Assembly: GCA_944323805.1 (NCBI GenBank)
Contig: CALUTW010000002.1
Coordinates: 1-64,000 of the forward strand
Origin: an uncultured Bacteroidales bacterium
GTDB lineage: Bacteria; Bacteroidota; Bacteroidia; Bacteroidales; UBA932
Direction: 5' to 3'
DNA: 64,000 nucleotides
Both the position numbers and the translations under genes were made by a program. The notes under the pieces were generated by a model, which ran no database searches, was not told the origin of the DNA, and saw only the letters and a list, made by a program, of their open reading frames with translations. Shown here one piece after another: positions 1 to 14,410 of this stretch. Every line of letters starts with the position of its first letter. Position 1 is the first letter of the stretch.

Positions 1-448
1 AAAAGTCTACAAGATCCGTGACGGCAAACGAATCAGTTCAGAAAGACTGTTCTACCCTGGATATGTGCTGATTGAGGCAGAGCTCACAGGCGAGCTTCAA
101 TACATCATCAGGAACGAAGTTCCGCACATGTCAGGTTTCCTCACTGAAAAACGCGATGTAAGCAAAGGCAACGGGAAGTCCCAGGAAGAGAGGATTCCGA
201 TACCCCTCAGAGATTCTGAGGTCAAGAGGATTCTCGGCGAACAGGACGAGGTTGCAGACAGCGAGGGAGAGACAATAGTCGACTATACTGTAGGAGAGGC
301 TGTCAAGATTACGGACGGACCATTCAGCGGGTTTGACGGTACTGTTGAAGAGATAGTGGAAGACAGGAGCAAACTCAAAGTGATGGTTGTGATCTTCGGC
401 AGGAAGACCCTGCTCGAACTCAACTTTACGCAAGTATCTAAAGAATAA
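1..448 (+). CDS. nusG: Transcription termination/antitermination protein NusG (5' end missing)
   Basis: Partial gene; the reading frame is open from base 2, so the N-terminus lies outside the window. NusG binds the RNA polymerase clamp and the ribosome/Rho and controls elongation and termination. The visible part ends the NGN domain ([12 protein letters not shown], typical of NusG), then has an acidic linker and a C-terminal KOW domain ([19 protein letters not shown]) ending in [11 protein letters not shown]. It sits 8 bp before rplK, the standard nusG-rplK order. This is the housekeeping NusG; a specialised paralogue (UpxY-like) is found near 43.5-44.1 kb. Confidence 0.95.
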   Translation, partial: KVYKIRDGKRISSERLFYPGYVLIEAELTGELQYIIRNEVPHMSGFLTEKRDVSKGNGKSQEERIPIPLRDSEVKRILGEQDEVADSEGETIVDYTVGEAVKITDGPFSGFDGTVEEIVEDRSKLKVMVVIFGRKTLLELNFTQVSKE

Positions 449-456
449 TCAAAATT

Positions 457-900
457 ATGGCAAAAGAAGTTACCGGGTTTATCAAACTCCAGATCAAAGG
501 TGGCGCAGCCAATCCATCACCTCCAGTCGGACCGGCTCTCGGTTCCAAGGGACTGAACATAATGGATTTCTGCAAGCAGTTCAATGCCAGAACACAGGAC
601 AGCGCAGGAAAGGTATTGCCTGTAGTGATTACAGTCTACAGCGACAAGTCCTTCTCTTTCGAGGTCAAGCAGCCACCGGTTGCGGTACAGCTCAAAGAGG
701 CAGCAAAGATATCTGCCGGTTCAGCCGAACCTAACAGAAAGAAAGTTGCAACAATTACCTGGGATCAGGTAAAGGCGATTGCAGAAACAAAGATGCCGGA
801 CATGAATGCATTTACCCTGAAGTCAGCCATGACAATGGTTGCAGGTACTGCAAGAAGTATGGGTATCAAGGTTGAAGGGGAATTCCCAGCTGACTTATAA
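457..900 (+). CDS. rplK: 50S ribosomal protein L11
   Basis: 147 residues, full length for the family. L11 binds the 23S rRNA GTPase-associated centre with L10/L12. The N-terminal domain shows the conserved proline-rich helix region ([20 protein letters not shown]) and the C-terminal RNA-binding domain contains the typical [13 protein letters not shown] ending. It lies between nusG and rplA with short spacers, consistent with one operon. Confidence 0.98.
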   Translation: MAKEVTGFIKLQIKGGAANPSPPVGPALGSKGLNIMDFCKQFNARTQDSAGKVLPVVITVYSDKSFSFEVKQPPVAVQLKEAAKISAGSAEPNRKKVATITWDQVKAIAETKMPDMNAFTLKSAMTMVAGTARSMGIKVEGEFPADL

Positions 901-914
901 AAATCACACGCGAA

Positions 915-1616
915 ATGAGTAAACTTACGAAAAACCAAAAGATGGTAATGGCCAAATATGATGCGGCCAAAGAGTACAAGTTGGCTGAAGCATGTGAAAT
1001 AGTCAAGGATATTACCTTCACAAAATTCGATGCATCAGTAGAGCTCTCTGTAAACCTCGGAGTTGACCCTAGAAAAGCCAACCAGATGGTCCGCGGGGTG
1101 GTTACACTTCCTAACGGTACCGGAAAGCAGACAAGGGTCCTTGTCCTCTGTACACCGGACAAGGAGACCGAGGCAAAGGAAGCCGGAGCTGACTATGTAG
1201 GACTCGACGAATATATCGACAAGATCAAAGGTGGCTGGACTGACGTTGATGTCATCATCTGTACACCTTCAGTAATGGCGAAAGTCGGAGCAATAGGACG
1301 TATCCTCGGACCGAGAGGTCTCATGCCGAACCCTAAGACAGGTACAGTGACGATGGAAATCGGAAATGCCGTCAAGGAAGTAAAGGCAGGTAAGATAGAC
1401 TTCAAGGTCGACAAGACAGGAATCGTGCATGCCGCAATAGGAAAGGCATCCTTCACAGCAAAACAGATCTGTGAGAATGCTCAGGAGCTCCTTTCAGCAA
1501 TCATAAAGCTTAAGCCTCAGACTCTGAAAGGAACCTATATGAAAGGCGCATCAATCTGCACGACAATGAGCCCTGGAGTAAGAATCGACATCAAATCATT
1601 CGGTAGTGCTGAATAA
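915..1616 (+). CDS. rplA: 50S ribosomal protein L1
   Basis: 233 residues, normal length. L1 forms the mobile stalk at the ribosomal E site and in many bacteria represses its own operon by binding its mRNA. Recognisable segments are [18 protein letters not shown] near the N-terminus, the central [18 protein letters not shown] loop, and the conserved C-terminal region [20 protein letters not shown]. It follows rplK by 14 bp. Confidence 0.98.
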   Translation: MSKLTKNQKMVMAKYDAAKEYKLAEACEIVKDITFTKFDASVELSVNLGVDPRKANQMVRGVVTLPNGTGKQTRVLVLCTPDKETEAKEAGADYVGLDEYIDKIKGGWTDVDVIICTPSVMAKVGAIGRILGPRGLMPNPKTGTVTMEIGNAVKEVKAGKIDFKVDKTGIVHAAIGKASFTAKQICENAQELLSAIIKLKPQTLKGTYMKGASICTTMSPGVRIDIKSFGSAE

Positions 1617-1630
1617 TTAAATTCAATGTT

Positions 1631-2155
1631 ATGAGAAAAGAAGAGAAAGCCCAAATAATTGAATCAATTGCAGCACAAATCCAGGAAACACCTAATTTCT
1701 ACATTACGGATATTTCCGGACTGAATGCTGAACAGACAAGCAAACTGCGTCGTGACTGCTACGAGAAGGGTATCAAGCTTGCAGTTGTCAAGAATACACT
1801 TCTCCACAAGGTTCTCACTGACATGGGAAATGCAGAGGTTGAAAGCCTCTTCCCTATTCTCGAAGGACCGACAGCAGTAATGTATGCATCGACTCCGAAC
1901 GCACCTGCAAAACTCATCAAGAAATATGCTGATGACGGGGCTGAAAAGCCTGCACTCAAGGGAGCATATGTACAGGAATGTGCATTTGTAGGAGCTGACA
2001 AGCTCGGGGAACTCTGCAACATCAAGTCCCGCGAAGAACTCATTGGGGATATCATCGGACTTCTCCAGTCTCCGGCACGCAATGTTGTATCCGCACTTCA
2101 GTCTGCAGGCGGCAAACTCGCAGGCATCGTCAAGACTCTTTCAGAAAGAGAATAA
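1631..2155 (+). CDS. rplJ: 50S ribosomal protein L10
   Basis: 174 residues. L10 anchors L7/L12 dimers to the large subunit. The N-terminal RNA-binding region (NFYITDISGLNAEQTSKLRR and GIKLAVVKNTLL) and the C-terminal helix that carries L12 (SPARNVVSALQSAGGKLAGI) are present. It starts 14 bp after rplA and is followed by rplL after 35 bp. Confidence 0.97.
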   Translation: MRKEEKAQIIESIAAQIQETPNFYITDISGLNAEQTSKLRRDCYEKGIKLAVVKNTLLHKVLTDMGNAEVESLFPILEGPTAVMYASTPNAPAKLIKKYADDGAEKPALKGAYVQECAFVGADKLGELCNIKSREELIGDIIGLLQSPARNVVSALQSAGGKLAGIVKTLSERE

Positions 2156-2190
2156 ACAGATCAGTAATAACAAACTAAATAAATACAATT

Positions 2191-2571
2191 ATGGCAGATA
2201 TTAAAGCACTTGCAGAAGAGTTGGTAAACCTGTCTGTAAAAGATGTTCAGGAATTGGCTCAGATCCTCAAGGATGAGTATGGAATCGAACCTGCAGCCGC
2301 TGCAGTAGCAGTAGCTGGTCCTGCAGCCGGAGCCGGAGAGGCAGCTGCTGCAGAGCAGACTGAATTCAATGTAATCCTCAAATCAGCAGGTCAGGCTAAG
2401 CTTGGCGTTGTAAAGGCTGTCAAGGAGATTACAGGTCTCGGACTTAAAGAGGCTAAAGACCTCGTTGACAAGGCACCGGACGCTGTCATCAAAGAGAAAG
2501 TATCAAAAGCCGAGGCTGAGCAGATCAAAGCTGCCCTCGAAGAGGCTGGAGCAGAGGTTGAGGTTAAATAA
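2191..2571 (+). CDS. rplL: 50S ribosomal protein L7/L12
   Basis: 126 residues, acidic. The N-terminal dimerisation domain, an Ala/Gly-rich hinge (roughly residues 38-54) and the C-terminal factor-binding domain ([20 protein letters not shown], then [13 protein letters not shown]) are all present. L12 recruits translational GTPases. It is the last ribosomal gene before an attenuator-like hairpin and rpoB. Confidence 0.98.
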   Translation: MADIKALAEELVNLSVKDVQELAQILKDEYGIEPAAAAVAVAGPAAGAGEAAAAEQTEFNVILKSAGQAKLGVVKAVKEITGLGLKEAKDLVDKAPDAVIKEKVSKAEAEQIKAALEEAGAEVEVK

Positions 2572-2603
2572 CTTCAATCTTTCCCAGAAGGGAAACAATT
2601 TCA

Positions 2604-2638
2604 GGTTTAGGGCCTACTAAAAGACCCTAAACCTTTTT
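2604..2638 (+). terminator. Attenuator/terminator hairpin between rplL and rpoB
   Basis: A perfect 9-bp stem (GGTTTAGGG at 2604-2612 with CCCTAAACC at 2625-2633), a 12-nt loop and then TTTTT. It lies 32 bp after rplL and 39 bp before rpoB. Partial termination here is the classical way to make less RNA polymerase than L12; that role is inferred from position and structure. Confidence 0.85.
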
Positions 2639-2677
2639 GTCGTATTAAAGTTTTTCTCTATACTTAAAGGTAGACAG

Positions 2678-6499
<3,822 letters not shown>

Positions 6500-6527
6500 T
6501 TAACAGACAATTTGAAATTATAGGAAT

Positions 6528-9500
6528 ATGCCGACTTTTAATAAAGAAAACAAGGTTAAAAGCAATTTCGAAAGAATCAGCATCTCCCTCGCTTCTCCTG
6601 AAGACATCAAGCAGAGGTCCTCAGGAGAGGTCCTGAAGCCTGAGACAGTCAACTACAGGACATACAAGCCGGAGAGAGACGGTCTTTTCTGCGAAAAGAT
6701 TTTCGGTCCGACAAAAGACTACGAGTGTCATTGCGGAAAATACAAGAGAATCAGATACCGCGGAATCGTCTGCGACAGATGCGGTGTCGAGGTCACAGAG
6801 AAGAAAGTCCGCAGGGAAAGGATGGGCCATATCGAGCTCACAGTCCCTGTTGCACATATCTGGTATTTCAAGTCTGCCCCTAACAAGATTGCCGCACTCC
6901 TCGGGATCGCTGCAAAGAAGCTGGAAGCAGTCATATATTACGAGAAATACATTGTCATCAATCCAGGTACGACAGGCATAGAGAAGAAGGAGCTCCTCTC
7001 CGAGGAGGAATATCTCGACCTCATCGACAGCATGCCTGAGAACCAGAACCTTCCTAATGACGACCCGGACAAGTTCAGGGCCGGAATGGGAGCGGAAGCA
7101 ATATACGAACTCCTGAAGGAAATCGACATCGATGCCCTTGCCAAGGAACTGCGCACCAAGATGAATACCGAGACATCGCAGCAGAGGCGCACAGAAGCCC
7201 TCAAGAGGCTCAGCATCGTCAAGTGGTTCCAGGAGTCAAAAGGCATCAACAGGCCTGAGTGGATGATCCTGAAAGTGATTCCGGTCATCCCGCCGGATCT
7301 CCGTCCGCTTGTTCCGCTCGATGGAGGACGCTTCGCGACTTCAGACCTCAATGACCTCTACAGAAGGGTCATCATCAGGAACAACAGGCTCAAGAGGCTC
7401 ATAGAGATCAAGGCACCTGAGGTCATCCTCAGAAACGAGAAGCGTATGCTTCAGGAAGCCGTCGACTCGCTCTTCGACAATTCAAAGAAATCGAATGCAG
7501 TCAAGAGTGAAGCCAACAGGACACTGAAATCCCTCTCGGACAGCCTGAAAGGAAAGCAGGGACGCTTCCGTCAGAACCTTCTCGGTAAACGTGTCGACTA
7601 CTCTGCACGTTCCGTGATCGTTGTCGGACCGGAACTCAAGATGCACGAGTGCGGACTGCCTAAATTCATGGCGGCAGAGCTTTACAAACCGTTCATCATC
7701 AGGAAACTGATTGAAAGGGGCATCGTAAAGACCGTAAAGTCCGCAAAGAAGATTGTCGACAGGAAGGATCCGGTAATCTGGGACATCCTCGAGAATGTCA
7801 TGAAGGGCCATCCGGTACTCCTGAACCGTGCACCTACACTGCACAGGCTCGGTATCCAGGCCTTCCAGCCGAAGATGATAGAAGGAAAGGCCATCCAGCT
7901 GCATCCGCTCGCATGTACGGCGTTCAACGCCGACTTCGACGGTGACCAGATGGCGGTCCACCTCCCTCTCGGCAACGCCGCAATCATGGAGGCACAGCTC
8001 CTGATGCTCGGCTCGCACAACATCCTCAACCCGGCCAACGGGACCCCTATTACCGTGCCTTCACAGGACATGGTACTCGGACTGTACTACATTACCAAGA
8101 TCAGACCGGGAGCAAAGGGAGAAGGGATGAAGTTCTATGGCCCTGAGGAAGTGATCATCGCCCTCAACGAGAAGGCAATCGACATACACGCAAAGATACA
8201 GGTACGTCTGCCGAAGGACAAGATGAACCCTGAGGCCGGGACACAGATGGTAGAGACTACTCCGGGAAGGATAATCGTCAACCAGTTCGTCCCTCAGGAA
8301 GTCCCTTATGTAAACGAGATTCTCGGAAAGAAATCCCTGAGAAAGATCATCTCCGTCGTAATCAAGAATACCGGTGTGGCACGTACCGCCCAGTTCCTTG
8401 ACGACATCAAGAACCTCGGATACACCATGGCATTCAAGGGAGGCCTGTCATTCAACCTCGGAGATGTCATCATCCCGGCTGAGAAGGAATCCCTCATCGA
8501 GAACGGGTACAAGACAGTGGAGAACATCAAGAACAACTTCTCGATGGGATTCATTACCAACAACGAGCGCTACAACAAGGTCATCGACCTGTGGACAGCT
8601 ATCGACAACCAGATTACCGGCATCGTGGAGAAACAGATTTCTTCAGACCAGCAGGGATTCAATCCGGTATACATGATGCTGGATTCAGGAGCCCGAGGCT
8701 CTACACAGCAGATCAAGCAGCTCTGCGGTATGCGAGGCCTTATGGCAAAACCTCAGAAATCAGGTGCACAGGGAGCGGAGATTATCGAGAACCCTATCAT
8801 ATCCAACCTTAAGGAAGGCATGACAGTGCTCGAATACTTCATCTCTACGCACGGTGCACGTAAAGGTCTTGCCGACACGGCATTGAAGACTGCCGATGCA
8901 GGATACCTCACTCGCCGTCTCGTGGACGTATCGCACGATGTCATCATCAACGAGGAGGACTGCGGCACGCTCAGAGGCCTGATTGCCACAGCAATCAAGA
9001 GCAAGGACGAGGTAGTGGAATCTCTCGGGGAAAGGATTCTCGGAAGGACTTCAGTCCACGACATATTCAACCCGCTTACCGGAGAGCTCATACTCCCGGC
9101 AGGAGAAGAGATTACCGAAAGCATCGCCGCCCTCATCGAATCGCTTCCTATCGAGCAGGTGGAAATACGTTCCGTGCTGACATGCGAATCCCGCAAGGGT
9201 GTCTGCGCAAAATGCTACGGACGCAACCTGGCCTCGGGAAGAATGGTGGAAAAGGGCGAAGTAGTCGGAGTCATTGCCGCACAGTCAATCGGAGAGCCTG
9301 GTACACAGCTTACACTCCGTACATTCCACGTCGGAGGTACGGCATCAAGTACAGCTGCTGAAAGCTCTATCGAATCCAAGTACAACGGTAAGCTTGAGTT
9401 CGAGGAGCTCAGGACAATCGACAGGGTCGGAGACGACGGGTCCATCCAGAATGTCGTTGTCAGCCGTACCACGGAAGTGCGTATCGTCGATGAGAATACC

Positions 9501-10775
9501 GGTATAACATTCTCGCAGTACGATGTACCTTACGGTTCAGTCCTCTACAAGAAAGACGGGGACAAGGTCCAGAAGGGAGACCTCATCTGCGAATGGGATG
9601 CATATAACGCCATTACAATCATCGAGACTGCCGGAACGGTACGCTTCGACAGTATGATTGACGGTGTGACATTCCGTGAGGAAATGGCTGATGAATACTC
9701 CCTCAACAGGGACAAGGTCATCATCGAGTCACGTGACAGGTCAAAGAACCCGACAATCAATATCATTGACGAGAACGGCGAGAGCAAGAAGCAGTACAAC
9801 CTTCCTGTCGGTGCCCACGTAATGGTAAGTGACGGGGACAAGGTCAAGATAGGCGACATAATCATCAAGATTCCTCGCGCAATCGGAAAGTCAAGCGATA
9901 TTACCGGAGGTCTTCCGCGTGTTACCGAGCTTTTCGAGGCCCGCAATCCTTCCAACCCTGCAATCGTATCCGAAATCAACGGAGAAGTTGTGATGGGCAA
10001 GATCAAGAGAGGAAACAGGGAAATCATCATCAAGAACAAGTCAGGTCAGGAGAAACGTTATCTCGTGCCTCTTACCAAACAGATTCTTGTACAGGAGAAC
10101 GACTATGTCAAGGCCGGCATGAGGCTGTCAGACGGAGCCGTCTCCCCTACCGATATCCTCAATATCCTCGGTCCTATCAAGGTACAGGAATATATCGTCA
10201 ATGAAATCCAGGAAGTCTACAGGCTCCAGGGTGTGAAGATCAACGACAAGCATTTCGAAATCATCGTCAGACAGATGATGAGGAAAGTGCAGATCAACGA
10301 TCCGGGCGATACCGAATTCCTTCCGGAAGAGCTTGTGGACAAGTGGGTATTCATGGACACCAATGACAGCATCTACGGCAAGTTCTATGTGACTGACCCT
10401 GGCGACTCACAGAAATATACTGAAGGACAGATAATTTCAGTACGTGAGATGAGAAGCGAGAACTCTTCGCTCGAAAGACAGGGGCTCAAGATGATGGTAC
10501 TGCGCGAAGCCAGACCGGCAACTGCAAGCCAGGTGCTCCAGGGAATTACAAGGGCAGCATTGAAGACCAACAGCTTCATCTCTGCCGCCTCATTCCAGGA
10601 GACCACCAAAGTGCTCAGCGAAGCTGCAATACGCGGCCGCGTCGACAACCTCGAAGGCCTTAAGGAAAACGTCATCTGCGGACATGCAATTCCTGCAGGT
10701 ACGGGTCAGAAAGACTTCCAGGAAATCCTCGTGGCGCCTATGGAAGAGTACCAGAAAGCAATGAACAACCTGTAG
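6528..10775 (+). CDS. rpoC: DNA-directed RNA polymerase beta' subunit
   Basis: 1415 residues. The N-terminal zinc-binding domain ([20 protein letters not shown]), the catalytic [12 protein letters not shown] motif near residue 467 that binds the active-site magnesium ions, the second zinc site ([19 protein letters not shown]) and the bridge/trigger-helix region ([19 protein letters not shown]) are all intact. It ends the operon and is followed by a strong intrinsic terminator. Confidence 0.99.
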   Translation: MPTFNKENKVKSNFERISISLASPEDIKQRSSGEVLKPETVNYRTYKPERDGLFCEKIFGPTKDYECHCGKYKRIRYRGIVCDRCGVEVTEKKVRRERMGHIELTVPVAHIWYFKSAPNKIAALLGIAAKKLEAVIYYEKYIVINPGTTGIEKKELLSEEEYLDLIDSMPENQNLPNDDPDKFRAGMGAEAIYELLKEIDIDALAKELRTKMNTETSQQRRTEALKRLSIVKWFQESKGINRPEWMILKVIPVIPPDLRPLVPLDGGRFATSDLNDLYRRVIIRNNRLKRLIEIKAPEVILRNEKRMLQEAVDSLFDNSKKSNAVKSEANRTLKSLSDSLKGKQGRFRQNLLGKRVDYSARSVIVVGPELKMHECGLPKFMAAELYKPFIIRKLIERGIVKTVKSAKKIVDRKDPVIWDILENVMKGHPVLLNRAPTLHRLGIQAFQPKMIEGKAIQLHPLACTAFNADFDGDQMAVHLPLGNAAIMEAQLLMLGSHNILNPANGTPITVPSQDMVLGLYYITKIRPGAKGEGMKFYGPEEVIIALNEKAIDIHAKIQVRLPKDKMNPEAGTQMVETTPGRIIVNQFVPQEVPYVNEILGKKSLRKIISVVIKNTGVARTAQFLDDIKNLGYTMAFKGGLSFNLGDVIIPAEKESLIENGYKTVENIKNNFSMGFITNNERYNKVIDLWTAIDNQITGIVEKQISSDQQGFNPVYMMLDSGARGSTQQIKQLCGMRGLMAKPQKSGAQGAEIIENPIISNLKEGMTVLEYFISTHGARKGLADTALKTADAGYLTRRLVDVSHDVIINEEDCGTLRGLIATAIKSKDEVVESLGERILGRTSVHDIFNPLTGELILPAGEEITESIAALIESLPIEQVEIRSVLTCESRKGVCAKCYGRNLASGRMVEKGEVVGVIAAQSIGEPGTQLTLRTFHVGGTASSTAAESSIESKYNGKLEFEELRTIDRVGDDGSIQNVVVSRTTEVRIVDENTGITFSQYDVPYGSVLYKKDGDKVQKGDLICEWDAYNAITIIETAGTVRFDSMIDGVTFREEMADEYSLNRDKVIIESRDRSKNPTINIIDENGESKKQYNLPVGAHVMVSDGDKVKIGDIIIKIPRAIGKSSDITGGLPRVTELFEARNPSNPAIVSEINGEVVMGKIKRGNREIIIKNKSGQEKRYLVPLTKQILVQENDYVKAGMRLSDGAVSPTDILNILGPIKVQEYIVNEIQEVYRLQGVKINDKHFEIIVRQMMRKVQINDPGDTEFLPEELVDKWVFMDTNDSIYGKFYVTDPGDSQKYTEGQIISVREMRSENSSLERQGLKMMVLREARPATASQVLQGITRAALKTNSFISAASFQETTKVLSEAAIRGRVDNLEGLKENVICGHAIPAGTGQKDFQEILVAPMEEYQKAMNNL

Positions 10776-10805
10776 GGATAATAATTCCGGACCAGGAAAC
10801 ATATC

Positions 10806-10837
10806 AAAAGGCTGACCTCAAATGGCCAGCCTTTTTT
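10806..10837 (+). terminator. Intrinsic terminator after rpoC
   Basis: AAAAGGCTG (10806-10814) pairs with CAGCCTTTT (10827-10835), with a CC/GG extension toward the loop, and a T-rich run follows. It closes the ribosomal-protein/RNA-polymerase operon about 30 bp after the rpoC stop. Confidence 0.9.
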
Positions 10838-10929
10838 CTTTTGTCTCTGCCGGCGACAATATAGCCTCGGTGCCGAAGCTGCCGCAGCAATACAGGTCGG
10901 ATTCGCAAGGTTTTTCAGAGTAAAATGCC

Positions 10930-10937
10930 TAATTTTG
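10930..10937 (+). promoter_or_regulatory. Bacteroidota -7 promoter box for the peptidase/ABC operon
   Basis: TAATTTTG matches the Bacteroidota consensus TAnnTTTG, 22 bp upstream of the chosen ATG at 10960 and after the rpoC terminator. A clear TTTG at -33 is not seen. It implies that the following two genes are transcribed independently of rpoC. Confidence 0.55.
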
Positions 10938-10959
10938 GAAGTTGCAATCACTCAGTATC

Positions 10960-11436
10960 ATGGCAGACATCCAGGACAGGCAGACATCACATGAGAACGG
11001 ACACGAAAGACTGTCCAGGATACCCAATGGCATGCTGTTCGTGGAATGCCGGCGAATAATGTCGGAAGGGAGGAATGTGCTGCTGACAGCAAAAGGCTCC
11101 AGCATGTATCCGTTCATCCGCGACGGGGACAAGGTGCTTGTCGGCCGGAAAGAGACATACATGAAAGGAGATATTGTACTTGCCCTGACCAGTGAAGGAA
11201 AATATGTGATGCACCGCATAATAAAGGTCAAGGACGGGACTGTCATCCTGAGGGGAGATGCAAACCTGCGCAAGACGGAAACATGCATGCCGCAGGATAT
11301 AGCCGGTGCAGTCATCAGCATAACCCGTAACGGGAAGCATGTATTATGCTCATCGGCAAAGGAAAAGGCGAAATCAGCGGTATGGCAGGCCCTGTTCCCT
11401 TTCAGGAGGCTCATACTCAAGATCATGCGAGGATAA
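10960..11436 (+). CDS. S24/S26-family serine peptidase, SipW-like, soluble
   Basis: 158 residues from the ATG at 10960; a TTG 18 bp upstream in frame is possible but less likely. The fold is that of signal-peptidase/LexA-type serine proteases: LLTAKGSSMYPFIRDGD holds the presumed nucleophile Ser48 in the GxSMxP motif, followed by KGDIVL, then MHRI with His85 where LepB-type enzymes have the lysine base, and RGDAN near residue 99. A Ser-His pair is characteristic of SipW/ER-type signal peptidases. No N-terminal membrane anchor is seen, unlike true signal peptidases, so it probably acts in the cytosol. It is 12 bp from an ABC exporter gene. A role in trimming an exported peptide is inference. 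Confidence 0.8.
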   Translation: MADIQDRQTSHENGHERLSRIPNGMLFVECRRIMSEGRNVLLTAKGSSMYPFIRDGDKVLVGRKETYMKGDIVLALTSEGKYVMHRIIKVKDGTVILRGDANLRKTETCMPQDIAGAVISITRNGKHVLCSSAKEKAKSAVWQALFPFRRLILKIMRG

Positions 11437-11448
11437 ATTGGGGCACTT

Positions 11449-13080
11449 ATGGGCATCGGATACTACATAAAATGGCTCTGGAAAGCCTCCAGGGGATGCC
11501 GGATGCAGATATCGGCAAACTGCATTACCGGGATAGTCAGGGTGTGCACTTCACTGTTCTTCATATGGTGCACCAAGGTGCTGGTGGACATGGCGACCGG
11601 ACATGTACAGGGGAATATGCTCCTGTACGTCTGCCTGCTGGTCGGATGTATCATACTTCAGACAGCACTGTCCGCTGCCGCAGCAAAGCTAAATGTATCT
11701 GCCGGGATAAAAATGATGAACAGGATGCGACATATCCTGTTTACAAGAGTCATGGAAAGCAGGTGGAAAGGAAGGGAAGGCATTCACTCGGGAGATATCA
11801 TGAACAGGCTTGAAACCGATGTGAGGACAGTGACGGATTTGCTGTGCAGAACCATGCCGTCACTTGCTGTCACAGCCATACAGCTGCTCCTGGCCCTTGC
11901 CCTGCTATGGAAACTTGACGGAAGGCTGGTATGGATAGTATCCGGACTGTTCCTGCTGACCATGCTGATAAGCAGGAAGTACACGTCTGCCGTACGCCAT
12001 ATCAACAGGGAAATCCGCGATACCGACAGCAAGGTACAGTCCCATATCCAGGAAAATATCCAGAACAGGACAGTAATAGCCACGCTTGAAAGGATTCCGG
12101 AAATGACGGATACCCTATCAGACATACAGGACAGCCTGAGGCATGATGTCATGACACGGACAAACTATTCACTGTTCTCCAGGACGGTCATCCAGCTCGG
12201 CTTTTCAGCCGGATATGTACTTGTATTCCTCTGGGGGATATCCGGACTGATGAACGGGACAATGTCATTCGGTACCCTTACGGCATTCATGCAGCTTGTC
12301 AACCAGATCCAGCGGCCGATGTCCGGCCTTGGCAGGACCGTACCGGCAATCATAAGGGTCACAGCCTCTGTCGACAGGCTGGCCGAGCTTTATGACATCC
12401 CGGCAGAAGACAAAGGGAAGCCGGTAAGACTGACAGGACAGATAGGCATACGCCTCGACAACGTCTCATTCGCATATGAGACAGGCGGAGAAAACATAAT
12501 AGAGAATATCAGCCACGATTTTACCCCGGGCAGCATCACAGCCATTACCGGCATTACCGGTGCGGGAAAAAGCACCCTTGTCAGACTCATCCTCGCTCTG
12601 GTCAGGCCTGACTCAGGGAAAATTACCCTGTACAATGACAGTGTCTCTGCTGAAGCCTCGCCTGACACAAGATGCAACATAACATATATCCCTCAGGGCA
12701 ACACACTGATCAGCGGCACAATACGGGACAATCTGCTGCTCGGCAACCCTGACGCATCCGAAGAGGACATCCGCTCGGTGCTGCATACGGCTGTAGCGGA
12801 TTTCGTCCTCGAATTTCCTGACGGGCTCGACACCTTATGCGGAGAGTCCGGAAGCGGGCTCAGCGAAGGACAGGCGCAGCGGATTGCAATCGCCAGGGGA
12901 CTTCTCCGGGACGGGGGCGTCATCCTGCTCGACGAACCGACCTCCGCCCTTGACAAAGATACCGAACTGACCCTCCTCTCCCGCCTCACAGAGGCCGAAT
13001 CCGGAAAGACACTGATAATAGTAAGCCATAGCAGGACAGTCCCACAATTCTGCGGCAGCAGCATAGAGCTTGCCGGCTGA
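11449..13080 (+). CDS. ABC transporter, fused membrane and ATPase domains (exporter type)
   Basis: 543 residues. The N-terminal half (about 1-310) is a type IV exporter membrane domain with several hydrophobic segments; the C-terminal half is the ATPase with Walker A (GITGAGKSTLVRLIL), signature LSEGQAQRIAIARG, Walker B (VILLDEPTSALD) and an H-loop (LIIVSHS). There is no N-terminal C39 peptidase domain, so any leader cleavage must come from another protein, such as the S24/S26 peptidase gene 12 bp upstream. The substrate is not known; lipid, peptide and drug export are all possible. The gene converges on the polysaccharide operon. Confidence 0.88.
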   Translation: MGIGYYIKWLWKASRGCRMQISANCITGIVRVCTSLFFIWCTKVLVDMATGHVQGNMLLYVCLLVGCIILQTALSAAAAKLNVSAGIKMMNRMRHILFTRVMESRWKGREGIHSGDIMNRLETDVRTVTDLLCRTMPSLAVTAIQLLLALALLWKLDGRLVWIVSGLFLLTMLISRKYTSAVRHINREIRDTDSKVQSHIQENIQNRTVIATLERIPEMTDTLSDIQDSLRHDVMTRTNYSLFSRTVIQLGFSAGYVLVFLWGISGLMNGTMSFGTLTAFMQLVNQIQRPMSGLGRTVPAIIRVTASVDRLAELYDIPAEDKGKPVRLTGQIGIRLDNVSFAYETGGENIIENISHDFTPGSITAITGITGAGKSTLVRLILALVRPDSGKITLYNDSVSAEASPDTRCNITYIPQGNTLISGTIRDNLLLGNPDASEEDIRSVLHTAVADFVLEFPDGLDTLCGESGSGLSEGQAQRIAIARGLLRDGGVILLDEPTSALDKDTELTLLSRLTEAESGKTLIIVSHSRTVPQFCGSSIELAG

Positions 13081-13085
13081 GCAAG

Positions 13086-13118
13086 AAAAAGGCTGCCAGG
13101 AGAAGCCCCCTGACAGCC
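13086..13118 (-). terminator. Terminator of the polysaccharide operon
   Basis: Read on the minus strand, GGCTGTCAGG and CCTGGCAGCC form a stem (13091-13118, one mismatch) followed by TTTTT (13090-13086). The T-run is only on the minus-strand side, so it terminates the leftward operon after the OmpA-family gene. Confidence 0.8.
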
Positions 13119-13162
13119 AACATAATGGGATTTAATTGTTATGACCGGGTCAAACCGGCATT

Positions 13163-14371
13163 CTACCGTCCTACGGTTATCGCTGCCCTGCTGAGAGCAG
13201 GATCATCATAGAACATATTTTCGACGCCGCCCTTGTGTTCTGTCTTCAGGCGTCCGGCTTCCACTCCATATTCATTTACCAGACAGTCATATACCGCCTC
13301 TGCACGTTCGCGGCTCAGGCGCTCGTTAAGCTCCGCCGAACCTGTCCCGGCATCAGCATAACCCGTAATCGTATATATGACACTCGGATCCGTCTCCTTG
13401 ATGAGCTCGGCAAGCATGCCGAGGCTTACACGGTCCTTCCTGGTAAGGTCGCTCTTCCCTATCTTGAACGTAATCATGACCGGGGAAACGACATTGATAT
13501 GTCTTATGAGCGTATCTATCCTTGCCTCATTGCCCTCTGCCAGAGCCTGCTGCAATGCAGCATTCTGGGCTTTGAGAGCCTCGATCTGGTCTTTCAGGTC
13601 ATTAAGCGCACGGTTGTCATACCGGATGACAGTCTTCGAACGTTCCCAGCCGCGCTCCTTGAACTTGTAGGTAAGGCCGACCGATGCAGTCAGCAGGCCT
13701 TCCCCTGAACGTCCGCCGGCTTCCCCGTCAAACCTGTCACTGACCATCGCTCCCCTGATATCGAGATTGATATCCAGGGCAGGTGTGATACGGAACGAAT
13801 TCATGAGACCGGCATTCAGTGCGAACTCTGTCGCTGTCGGTGCATCATATGCCCTCATGACACCGACTCCGAGATAAGGGGATATGTTATACACGCGCTT
13901 CTCCTTATAGCCGCCAATCACATTGCTGAGATTGAGCATTACATCCGCGTGGATGAAGAAGAACCCGAAACGGGAATTCTCAAGCCAGTATCCCTGCTGC
14001 GGCTTTCCCTTTATGTCCGTCCCGAGGGAATGTGTCCCGTCCTGGGTCGCACCGCGAAGAGCAAAACCGCTATACATGAGCCTCATACCCAGCTCCGGAG
14101 AAAACCACTTTCCGACAGCCACATCCACAGCAGGAGAAATCCACTGCCCAAGCTGAAGCTGATGGTCATGGTCGCCGAAATACAGCTGTCCGCCGCCGCC
14201 GACGCTTACAAACCAGTTATCCCAGAAGTTGTTGGTAACAACCTCGTATCTCTTCCCGCTATATACGACCTCATCGGTATAGTCAGCGAGTGTGTCCTTC
14301 GGCTCCGCCGTCTGGGCGAAAGCCGGTGCGGAAAGCAGCAAGACCGCTGCTGAAATAGTTTTTATATCCAT
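13163..14371 (-). CDS. OmpA-family outer-membrane protein (last gene of the polysaccharide run)
   Basis: 402 residues. A signal peptide (SAAVLLLSAPAFAQ) precedes a beta-barrel-like region (about 45-220), a short coiled coil (NDLKDQIEALKAQNAALQQA) and a C-terminal OmpA peptidoglycan-binding domain with TITGYADAGTGSAELNERLS followed by RERAEAVYDCL. It likely links the outer membrane to peptidoglycan. It is a clear paralogue of the OmpA protein at 44176-45375 (both share the barrel segment VGKWF[ST]P and the coiled-coil plus OmpA layout). It starts 39 bp after the PLC-like lipoprotein gene and ends at the operon terminator. Confidence 0.9.
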   Translation of the reverse strand: MDIKTISAAVLLLSAPAFAQTAEPKDTLADYTDEVVYSGKRYEVVTNNFWDNWFVSVGGGGQLYFGDHDHQLQLGQWISPAVDVAVGKWFSPELGMRLMYSGFALRGATQDGTHSLGTDIKGKPQQGYWLENSRFGFFFIHADVMLNLSNVIGGYKEKRVYNISPYLGVGVMRAYDAPTATEFALNAGLMNSFRITPALDINLDIRGAMVSDRFDGEAGGRSGEGLLTASVGLTYKFKERGWERSKTVIRYDNRALNDLKDQIEALKAQNAALQQALAEGNEARIDTLIRHINVVSPVMITFKIGKSDLTRKDRVSLGMLAELIKETDPSVIYTITGYADAGTGSAELNERLSRERAEAVYDCLVNEYGVEAGRLKTEHKGGVENMFYDDPALSRAAITVGR

Positions 14372-14410
14372 CGGTATTTAATAATTAATATTACTGACTC
14401 AATATACCAC

